Shown: in pieces, positions 15,657-20,988 of the stretch
How positions within the stretch are numbered: the first letter of the stretch is position 1
Layout of the letters: each line of letters begins with the position of its first letter
Assembly: GCA_937915475.1 (NCBI GenBank)
Contig: CALGIR010000262.1
Span: 1-20,988 of the forward strand
DNA: 20,988 bases
Source of the DNA: an uncultured Bacteroidales bacterium
GTDB lineage: Bacteria; Bacteroidota; Bacteroidia; Bacteroidales; Tenuifilaceae
Direction of reading: 5' to 3'
Translations under genes and position numbers: made by a program
The notes under the pieces: generated by a model
Seen by the model: only the letters and a program-made list of their open reading frames with translations
Told to the model about the DNA's origin: nothing
Databases searched by the model: none

Positions 15657-16223
15657 CTAATATTTCTCACCATACTCAAAATTTACATCAATTTCAGCCA
15701 AAACTGGTAAAACAACATCCTTTTCTGATACTTTTACTTTAGCTGGATCAACTTTCCAGTCTATCGCTAAGGTTAAATCGTTAAAGCTAACTCCTCGTTC
15801 AGCTGAGTTCTTGTATAGATTATCGCACTTATAATTTACTATAGCTATTTCGCTAAGAACTGAAAAACCATGTGCAAACCCCCTCGGAATAAGCAGCATC
15901 TCTTTAGTTACATCGTTTAGCTCATAGGCAAAGTGCTTACCATATGTAGGTGAATTTTTTCTAACATCAACCCCTACATCGAGAATAGAACCTTTAACTG
16001 CTCTTACCAATTTTGCCTGTGCATATGGTGCTAACTGATAATGTAATCCCCTAATTACTCCATATTCTGAAAACGATTCATTATCCTGCACAAAATCAAT
16101 ATCTAAACCTAACTCTTTAAATTTTGCTGTGCTATACGATTCGAAAAAATAACCTCTGGAATCGCTAAAGACCCTTGGTTGTATAATATACATGCCTTCA
16201 AAGGGAGTGTTAATTAACTTCAT
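15657..16223 (-). CDS. rfbC: dTDP-4-dehydrorhamnose 3,5-epimerase
   Basis: RfbC epimerises dTDP-4-dehydro-6-deoxy-glucose at C3 and C5. The 188-residue cupin protein has FSDSRGYFFESY with the substrate-binding Arg, NESFSEYGVIRGLHYQ with the catalytic His at about residue 61, KLVRAVKGSILDVGVDVRK, and IPRGFAHGFSVLSE. The length is normal. Its ATG overlaps the rfbA stop as ATGA on the minus strand, so the two are probably translationally coupled. Confidence 0.95.
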   Translation of the reverse strand: MKLINTPFEGMYIIQPRVFSDSRGYFFESYSTAKFKELGLDIDFVQDNESFSEYGVIRGLHYQLAPYAQAKLVRAVKGSILDVGVDVRKNSPTYGKHFAYELNDVTKEMLLIPRGFAHGFSVLSEIAIVNYKCDNLYKNSAERGVSFNDLTLAIDWKVDPAKVKVSEKDVVLPVLAEIDVNFEYGEKY

Positions 16224-17101
16224 ATTAACTGTTGATCTTCGTTTGCAATTCGGATAAGGTATTCGCCATACTGATTTTTCGAAAGGGGTTGAGCAAGTTC
16301 AAGCAGCTGTTGCTTTGTGATAAACCCGTTGTTGTAAGCAATTTCCTCAATACAAGCTATCTTTAGCCCCTGCCGCTCTTCAATAGTTTGAATAAATACT
16401 GAAGCTTGTAAAAGGCTCTCATGCGTTCCAGTATCGAGCCAAGCCATTCCTCTTCCCATAAGTTTAACCTGCAAACGATTCTCTTCCAAAAAGAGCCTAT
16501 TCAAATCTGTTATCTCCAGTTCACCTCTTGCAGATGGCTTTAATCCCTTTGCTTTTTGAACTACATCATTACTATAAAAATAGAGACCTGTAACCGCAAA
16601 GTTCGACTTTGGATGGTCGGGTTTTTCCTCTAGACTTAACACATTCTTCTGGTTATCAAACTCAACAACACCATAGCGTTCAGGATCTTTTACGTAGTAA
16701 CCAAAAACTATGGCTCCATCCTCTAACGTTGAGCACTCCTGAAGAATACCGCCAAAACCATGTCCATAGAAAATGTTATCGCCCAAAACAAGGCAAACCG
16801 AATCATTACCAATAAATTCATCGCCAATAATAAAAGCCTGAGCAAGACCATCGGGCGAGGGTTGCTCCGCATACTCAATTCTTAAGCCCAACTGTGATCC
16901 ATCGCCAAAAAGATCCCTGTATAAAGGCAAGTCCACTGGGGTTGAAATAATGAGTATATCCTTAATCTTTGCCAACATAAGCACCGAAAGCGGATAGTAT
17001 ATCATCGGCTTATCGAAAACGGGAATTATCTGCTTCGATATGCTTTTGGTGATTGGATAAAGTCGGGTACCCGCACCACCTGCAAGTATTATTCCTTTCA
17101 T
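16220..17101 (-). CDS. rfbA: Glucose-1-phosphate thymidylyltransferase
   Basis: RfbA joins glucose 1-phosphate and dTTP to dTDP-glucose, the first step to dTDP-L-rhamnose. The 293-residue protein begins with MKGIILAGGAGTRLYPIT, the nucleotidyltransferase loop, and has QIIPVFDKPMIYYPLSVLM, YAEQPSPDGLAQA, LGDNIFYGHGFG with the metal Asp, SLEEKPDHPKS and WLDTGTHESLLQAS. The length is standard. It starts 6 bases after the uxs stop and overlaps rfbC by 4 bases. Confidence 0.96.
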   Translation of the reverse strand: MKGIILAGGAGTRLYPITKSISKQIIPVFDKPMIYYPLSVLMLAKIKDILIISTPVDLPLYRDLFGDGSQLGLRIEYAEQPSPDGLAQAFIIGDEFIGNDSVCLVLGDNIFYGHGFGGILQECSTLEDGAIVFGYYVKDPERYGVVEFDNQKNVLSLEEKPDHPKSNFAVTGLYFYSNDVVQKAKGLKPSARGELEITDLNRLFLEENRLQVKLMGRGMAWLDTGTHESLLQASVFIQTIEERQGLKIACIEEIAYNNGFITKQQLLELAQPLSKNQYGEYLIRIANEDQQLI

Positions 17102-17107
17102 AGAACT

Positions 17108-18058
17108 CTATTTTAATGCTTCATTCAAATTCTGCTTAAAAAACTCTATTGTCGAAACAATTCCCTGTTTCAGAGGAACATTTGGCTGCCACCCATCGAG
17201 CAATTTATTTGCAAGCGATATATCGGGCTTACGTTGAATCGGATCGTCCTGAGGTAAATCGAAATAGGCAATTCTAGATTGGCTCCCAGTCTGCTCAAGA
17301 ATAAGACTAGCCAACTGAAGCATCGAAAACTCCACAGGGTTACCTAGGTTAACAGGACCAGTAACCGAATCATCGGTATTCATTAGTCGCACAAATGCTT
17401 CCACTAAATCATCAACATACATAAAACTCCGGGTTTGCTTACCATCACCATAAATGGTAATATCCTCACCTTTGAGTGCTTGAACAATAAAGTTTGAAAC
17501 TACTCTCCCATCATCGAAACTCATACGTGGACCATAGGTATTGAAAATTCGTGCAATTTTCACCTTAACCCGATTCTGCTGATTATAACTCATAAACAGG
17601 GTTTCGGCACAACGCTTTCCTTCATCGTAGCATGCCCTAGGTCCAATAGGGTTTACATTTCCCCAGTACGATTCGGGCTGTGGGTGTACCTCAGGATCAC
17701 CATAAACTTCACTGGTTGAAGCTTGGAGTATCTTTGCCTTTACACGCTTGGCAAGGCCTAGCATATTTATGGCACCCATCACCGATGTTTTCAAAGTTTT
17801 AATGGCATTATACTGATAATGAATTGGGGATGCCGGACATGCTAAATTATAGATTTGGTCAACCTCTATATAATAAGGCATGGTAATATCGTGACGTACC
17901 AACTCAAAATAAGGATTGCTTAGGAGATGAACAATATTGGTTTTACTGCCTGTAAAAAAATTATCGAGGCATATCACTTCATTCCCATCATTTAGCAAAC
18001 GTTCGCACAAATGCGACCCAACAAAGCCTGCTCCACCTGTTACAAGTATTCGTTTCAT
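17108..18058 (-). CDS. uxs: UDP-glucuronate decarboxylase (UDP-xylose synthase)
   Basis: Uxs oxidises and decarboxylates UDP-glucuronate to UDP-xylose using bound NAD. The SDR protein starts with KRILVTGGAGFVGSHLCERL (GxxGxxG) and has the family-specific YNLACPASPIHYQYNAI, QASTSEVYGDPEVHPQ, GPRACYDEGKRCAE with the catalytic YxxxK, FNTYGPRM and GDGKQTRSFMYVDDL. From the ATG at 18058 it is 316 residues, the usual size of short bacterial Uxs; the adjacent ATG at 18061 adds one Met. The frame is open to 18124, but those residues are an out-of-frame reading of the ugd remnant. It is the first intact gene of the sugar-nucleotide operon. Its substrate would normally come from Ugd, whose local copy is broken. 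Confidence 0.93.
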   Translation of the reverse strand: MKRILVTGGAGFVGSHLCERLLNDGNEVICLDNFFTGSKTNIVHLLSNPYFELVRHDITMPYYIEVDQIYNLACPASPIHYQYNAIKTLKTSVMGAINMLGLAKRVKAKILQASTSEVYGDPEVHPQPESYWGNVNPIGPRACYDEGKRCAETLFMSYNQQNRVKVKIARIFNTYGPRMSFDDGRVVSNFIVQALKGEDITIYGDGKQTRSFMYVDDLVEAFVRLMNTDDSVTGPVNLGNPVEFSMLQLASLILEQTGSQSRIAYFDLPQDDPIQRKPDISLANKLLDGWQPNVPLKQGIVSTIEFFKQNLNEALK

Positions 18059-18060
18059 CA

Positions 18061-18285
18061 TACTATTACTATAAAATAATTGATTGTAAAGTGGAGTTTT
18101 CCATTCTCCATATTTTTTTTGCAACCGAGTATAGAGACCAAACCCTATATAGGAATTATGTCATGTTTAGTTTTTTCTATCTTACCGATATTTGTATCTA
18201 CATAGATAACATTAAAACCTGTTTCTGCAAAACATACACCTGTAACCAAACCTACATATCCTGTTCCTGCAATTGAAATTTTCAT
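18061..18285 (-). pseudogene. ugd: N-terminal remnant of UDP-glucose 6-dehydrogenase
   Basis: Translated from the ATG at 18285, the minus strand reads MKISIAGTGYVGLVTGVCFA, then ETGFNVIYVDTN and KIEKTKHDIIPI, the typical NAD-binding N-terminus of Ugd. A TAG stop at 18147-18145 stands where the family has YEP; the same frame then continues GLVSILGCKKNMENGKLHFT, again Ugd-like. A 6-base loss could have produced the stop (TA joined to GGGTTTGG). After about codon 67 the similarity ends and uxs begins, so some 370 residues including the catalytic Cys and the UDP-binding half are missing. Ugd makes UDP-glucuronate, the substrate of Uxs, and ugd-uxs pairs are expected. This is read directly from sequence; whether it reflects decay in the genome or an assembly error cannot be decided here. 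Confidence 0.8.
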
Positions 18286-18341
18286 TTAAAAGAGGATTAA
18301 CGAATTTACACTGTCATTTTCCTTATTACTATTCTAAAATA

Positions 18342-18376
18342 AACTTCAAAGATATTCTCTGAAGTTCAAAAACAAA
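18342..18376 (-). promoter_or_regulatory. Promoter of the sugar-nucleotide operon with overlapping dyad
   Basis: On the minus strand TTTG (18376-18373) is followed after 18 bases by TATCTTTG (18354-18347), near-consensus for Bacteroidota. A 7-bp inverted repeat, AACTTCA (18342-18348) and TGAAGTT (18360-18366), overlaps the -7 box and spacer and could be an operator. The transcript would cross the ugd remnant before reaching uxs. Confidence 0.55.
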
Positions 18377-18385
18377 AGATTTTAT

Positions 18386-18418
18386 ATAAGTATTATTGAG
18401 TTAAACTCTATTACTTAT
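18386..18418. repeat. AT-rich imperfect hairpin
   Basis: ATAAGTA (18386-18392) pairs with TACTTAT (18412-18418), and inside it GAGTT (18398-18402) pairs with AACTC (18404-18408) around a single A. The unpaired arms between (5 and 3 bases) are T/A-rich. It lies between two divergent promoters; function unknown, and it lacks the GC stem and T-tract of a terminator. Confidence 0.35.
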
Positions 18419-18522
18419 AAAATTTACAAAAACAATAATCCTCCATAAAAACGCTAAAAGCATGATTATTAAAGAATTTGAGAATTTCGTTTAATTCTTT
18501 TTTACCAAAATATTTGTCTTTG

Positions 18523-18554
18523 TTTCCTATAAATGATAAAGTTATGTATTTTTG
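18523..18554 (+). promoter_or_regulatory. Promoter of rpsA
   Basis: TTTC (18523-18526) is followed after 20 bases by TATTTTTG (18547-18554), a perfect TAnnTTTG box. Transcription would start near 18561, giving a leader of about 40 bases without a Shine-Dalgarno sequence, as is common for this gene in Bacteroidota. Confidence 0.55.
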
Positions 18555-18606
18555 CAATCTATTTTTCTATCAATATTGTCTAACATATTAATTTTAAGTG
18601 AATTTA

Positions 18607-20532
18607 ATGATTAATCAAGAAGAAACTGCTTCAAATGAAGCTCAAAAAGAAGAGGTGAAAACGCAGGCGGCTGAAACAGTCGAAGAGCAGAAGCCTGAAA
18701 TGGTACAAGAAACCAAAAGTACAGATAGCTCCAAAGGGCTAGATAATTTTGACTGGGACACATTCGCTGAAGAAACTACCTATTCCAGCAATCAACATTC
18801 GGAGTTAGAAGCATTGTACGATGCAACCCTTTCGTCAATTGGCGAAGGTGAAGTTATTGACGGTACTGTTATCTCCATGAACAAACGCGAGGTTGTAATC
18901 AACATTGGCTATAAATCTGAAGGGGTTGTTAGCCTAAACGAGTTCCGCTACAATCCAGAATTACAGGTTGGCGATACCGTGGAAGTTTACGTTGAAAGTC
19001 AGGAAGACAAGCGTGGACAACTTGTGCTCTCGCACAAAAAAGCGCGCTCACTTCGTTCATGGGATAGAGTTAACCAAGCCCTTGAAAAGGATGAGGTTAT
19101 TAAAGGATACATTAAGTGCCGTACAAAAGGCGGTATGATTGTAGATGTATTCGGCATTGAGTCGTTCCTACCTGGTTCTCAGATTGATGTTAAGCCAATT
19201 CGCGACTACGATATTTACGTGGGTAAAACCATGGAATTCAAGGTTGTTAAAATTAACCAAGAATACAAAAACGTTGTTGTTTCGCATAAAGCCCTTATCG
19301 AAGAGGAACTCGAGCAGCAAAAGAAAGAGATTATTGCTAAACTGGAGAAAGGCCAAGTACTTGAAGGTACCGTTAAGAATATTACCAGTTATGGTGTATT
19401 CATCGACCTTGGCGGTGTAGACGGTCTTATCCACATTACTGACCTTTCTTGGGGAAGGGTTTCGCACCCCGAGGAAATTGTTGAGCTTGACCAGAAAATC
19501 AACGTGGCCATCCTCGACTTTGACGATGCTAAAAAGCGTATTGCTCTTGGTCTCAAGCAACTTACCCCACATCCATGGGATTCTTTAGACACAAACCTGA
19601 GTATTGGCAACGTGGTTAAAGGGAAAGTTGTGGTAATGGCCGATTACGGTGCCTTTGTTGAAATTGCTCCTGGTGTTGAAGGGCTTATTCACGTTTCAGA
19701 AATGTCATGGAGCCAACATCTGCGCAGCGCTCAAGAGTTTCTGAAAGTGGGCGATGTTGTAGATGCCCAAATTCTTACTCTCGACAGAGAAGAGCGCAAA
19801 ATGTCGCTTGGCATGAAGCAGCTAAAGGCTGACCCATGGGAGAAAATTGAAGAAAAGTATCCTTTAAATTCTAAGCATCAAGCTAAAGTTAGAAACTTTA
19901 CCTCATTTGGTGTTTTTGTTGAACTAGAAGAAGGTGTTGATGGACTAATCCACATATCAGATCTTAGCTGGACAAAAAAGATTAAACACCCTGCAGAGTT
20001 CACTACCGTTGGAACCGATATAGAAGTTGTTGTTCTTGAAATTGACAAGGAAAACCGCCGCTTAAGCCTTGGTCACAAACAGCTAGAGGAGAATCCTTGG
20101 GATGTATTTGAAACCATTTTTACCACAGACTCAGTTCACGAAGGAACCATTATCGATATTTTTGATAAGGGTGCTGTAGTTGCACTTCCGTATGGTGTTG
20201 AAGGTTTTGTTACCCCTAAGCATTTAGTTAAAGAAGATGCAAGTGTTGCTAAAGTTGATGATAAAATGGAGTTTAAGGTGATTGAATTCAACAAATCATC
20301 TAAACGTATCATTCTGTCACACAGCAGAATTTTTGAAGATGCTAAAAAAGGAACTGTAACCACCGAGAAAAAAAGTAAAGGTTCTTCAACACAAAAAGCT
20401 GTGAAAAAGTTGAAAGATAACTTAGAAAGGACTACCTTAGGGGACATATCTGAGTTAGCTGCACTAAAAACAGAACTTGAAGAGAATCAAAAGAAAAGTA
20501 AAAAGAAAAGCACTGACGAAGGTAAAGAGTAA
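18607..20532 (+). CDS. rpsA: 30S ribosomal protein S1
   Basis: S1 binds mRNA on the small ribosomal subunit and helps start translation, especially on leaders without a Shine-Dalgarno sequence. The 641-residue protein has an acidic, Gln/Glu-rich N-terminal tail of about 75 residues and then six S1 (OB-fold) domains. Typical blocks are VIDGTVISMNKREVVINIG (1), VIKGYIKCRTKGGMIVDVF (2), VLEGTVKNITSYGVFIDLGG (3), KGKVVVMADYGAFVEI (4), AKVRNFTSFGVFVELEEG (5) and HEGTIIDIFDKGAVVALPYG (6). Repeated GLIHI(S/T)DLSW segments in domains 3-5 show the strongly RNA-binding ones. A Lys-rich tail (KKSKKKSTDEGKE) ends the protein. The start may also be the GTG at 18598, three codons earlier; the ATG is preferred. 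Confidence 0.95.
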   Translation: MINQEETASNEAQKEEVKTQAAETVEEQKPEMVQETKSTDSSKGLDNFDWDTFAEETTYSSNQHSELEALYDATLSSIGEGEVIDGTVISMNKREVVINIGYKSEGVVSLNEFRYNPELQVGDTVEVYVESQEDKRGQLVLSHKKARSLRSWDRVNQALEKDEVIKGYIKCRTKGGMIVDVFGIESFLPGSQIDVKPIRDYDIYVGKTMEFKVVKINQEYKNVVVSHKALIEEELEQQKKEIIAKLEKGQVLEGTVKNITSYGVFIDLGGVDGLIHITDLSWGRVSHPEEIVELDQKINVAILDFDDAKKRIALGLKQLTPHPWDSLDTNLSIGNVVKGKVVVMADYGAFVEIAPGVEGLIHVSEMSWSQHLRSAQEFLKVGDVVDAQILTLDREERKMSLGMKQLKADPWEKIEEKYPLNSKHQAKVRNFTSFGVFVELEEGVDGLIHISDLSWTKKIKHPAEFTTVGTDIEVVVLEIDKENRRLSLGHKQLEENPWDVFETIFTTDSVHEGTIIDIFDKGAVVALPYGVEGFVTPKHLVKEDASVAKVDDKMEFKVIEFNKSSKRIILSHSRIFEDAKKGTVTTEKKSKGSSTQKAVKKLKDNLERTTLGDISELAALKTELEENQKKSKKKSTDEGKE

Positions 20533-20564
20533 AGTAACTTTTTGATCACATAAACCTATTAGTA

Positions 20565-20930
20565 ATGGAATTTAGGATTAGTAAACTTGATAATTACTCA
20601 TTAATTGAGGTACTAGAGGAAAAGTTGGACACCAACATCGCTCCCAGTTTAAAGTCTGAGTTGGTTCTTATTTCCGGTAATGGCGAGCGTAATATTGTAC
20701 TTGATCTAAGTGCATGTCGCTATTGCGATTCCTCTGGATTGAGCGCTATTCTTGTTGCTAACAGGTTGTGCAAAAATGCCAGCGGCACCTTTGTGCTCAC
20801 TGGGCTAACCGATGCCGTTGAACGTTTAATCACTATCTCTCAACTCGATACTGTGCTGAACATTGCTTACTCGCGTAACGAAGCAGCAGAAATAATTAGC
20901 AAAGCAGAAAGCGAGAAACAAGAGAAGTGA
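20565..20930 (+). CDS. STAS-domain protein, anti-sigma factor antagonist-like
   Basis: The 121-residue protein is a single STAS domain: MEFRISKLDNYSLIEVLEEK, a long helix, IVLDLSACRYCDSSGLSAIL with the conserved D-S-S-G-L segment whose Ser is the phosphorylation site in SpoIIAA-like proteins (about residues 55-57), and a C-terminal FVLTGLTDAVERLITI unit. In the SpoIIAA family such proteins bind and release anti-sigma kinases. In Bacteroidota the partner is usually unknown, and none is visible here. It follows rpsA by 32 bases and may be co-transcribed. The Lys/Glu-rich C-terminal tail is not part of the domain. Confidence 0.88.
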   Translation: MEFRISKLDNYSLIEVLEEKLDTNIAPSLKSELVLISGNGERNIVLDLSACRYCDSSGLSAILVANRLCKNASGTFVLTGLTDAVERLITISQLDTVLNIAYSRNEAAEIISKAESEKQEK

Positions 20931-20943
20931 CATTCTTTGTAAC
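20927..20943 (+). CDS. Possible start of a further gene, cut by the contig end
   Basis: A GTG at 20927 overlaps the STAS stop as GTGA and reads VTFFV before the adapter begins at 20944. In Bacteroidota a ribonuclease Z gene often follows a STAS gene, and its N-terminus opens with a beta strand of this kind, so an rnz start is conceivable. Five codons are too few to identify anything. Confidence 0.2.
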
Positions 20944-20988
20944 AGATCGGAAGAGCGTCGTGTAGGGAAAGAGGGTAGATCTCGGTGG
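20944..20988. other. Illumina TruSeq adapter sequence (artefact)
   Basis: From 20944 the sequence AGATCGGAAGAGC and the 32 bases after it match the Illumina TruSeq adapter (reverse complement of the universal adapter) over 45 bases, with one difference at 20974 (G for T). It is not genomic and should be trimmed; the natural sequence of this contig ends at about 20943. Confidence 0.97.

Larger units (their letters stand above)
18286..18606. other. Divergent intergenic region, ugd/uxs versus rpsA
   Basis: This 321-base AT-rich spacer holds no gene on either strand. It contains a minus-strand promoter facing the ugd remnant, a plus-strand promoter facing rpsA and an AT-rich imperfect hairpin between them, all listed separately. 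I see no tRNA, riboswitch or leader peptide. Confidence 0.6.

Noticed and set aside
15650..15679. Longer rfbD start at 15679
   Set aside because: It would add 10 residues with no family counterpart and overlap rfbC by 23 bases, while the ATG at 15649 directly precedes the nucleotide-binding strand.
18059..18124. Longer uxs start at 18124
   Set aside because: The extra 22 residues are an out-of-frame reading of the ugd remnant and have no counterpart in Uxs proteins.
18091..18276. A 61-codon open frame on the plus strand upstream of rpsA
   Set aside because: It is the antisense shadow of the ugd remnant, which has a clear protein match on the opposite strand.

Overview
The window looks like one assembled contig from a member of the Bacteroidota. 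The evidence is low-GC coding sequence, Bacteroidota-type promoter motifs (TTTG / TAnnTTTG) with few Shine-Dalgarno sequences, several lipoproteins with short Cys lipoboxes, a six-domain ribosomal protein S1, and family-typical neighbours (recF next to a DUF721 gene; a TPR protein beside ribH). The last 45 bases are Illumina adapter, not genome. The first ~340 bases are full of small hairpins that look like interspersed REP-type repeats, so both window ends behave like contig ends.

Layout: 1-370 holds no gene and at least six inverted repeats. 371-1659 (minus) holds ribH and a membrane-anchored TPR protein, separated by an intrinsic terminator. From a divergent promoter region, recF and a DUF721 gene run on the plus strand (1832-3244). 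ndk (minus) then faces a plus-strand run from 3788 to 8220: an NrnA-like DHH phosphoesterase and four consecutive FKBP-type peptidyl-prolyl isomerase lipoproteins carrying seven FKBP domains in all. An RsmI-like methyltransferase (minus, 8250-8957) is followed by a plus-strand group: an SBF/BASS-like transporter, a PhnP-like metallo-beta-lactamase-fold hydrolase, a D-threonine aldolase/D-serine dehydratase-like PLP enzyme and a TatD-like hydrolase. A YjbQ-family gene converges on that group.

From 18376 down to 13029 (minus) lies a sugar-nucleotide operon: a broken ugd remnant, uxs, rfbA, rfbC, rfbD and a phosphohexomutase. The mutase can interconvert hexose 1- and 6-phosphates; RfbA, RfbC and RfbD supply three of the four steps to dTDP-L-rhamnose (RfbB is not here); Uxs converts UDP-glucuronate to UDP-xylose. 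The gene that should feed Uxs, UDP-glucose dehydrogenase, survives only as its first ~67 codons with an in-frame stop, directly upstream of uxs. Finally rpsA and a STAS-domain protein run on the plus strand into the adapter.

Most genes are housekeeping. The least ordinary parts are the tandem FKBP lipoprotein cluster, in which two members have basic and two have acidic residues after the lipid-anchored Cys (a possible periplasm versus cell-surface split), the ugd remnant, and the hairpin cluster at the left end. I found no defence system, integrated phage, CRISPR array or RNA gene.
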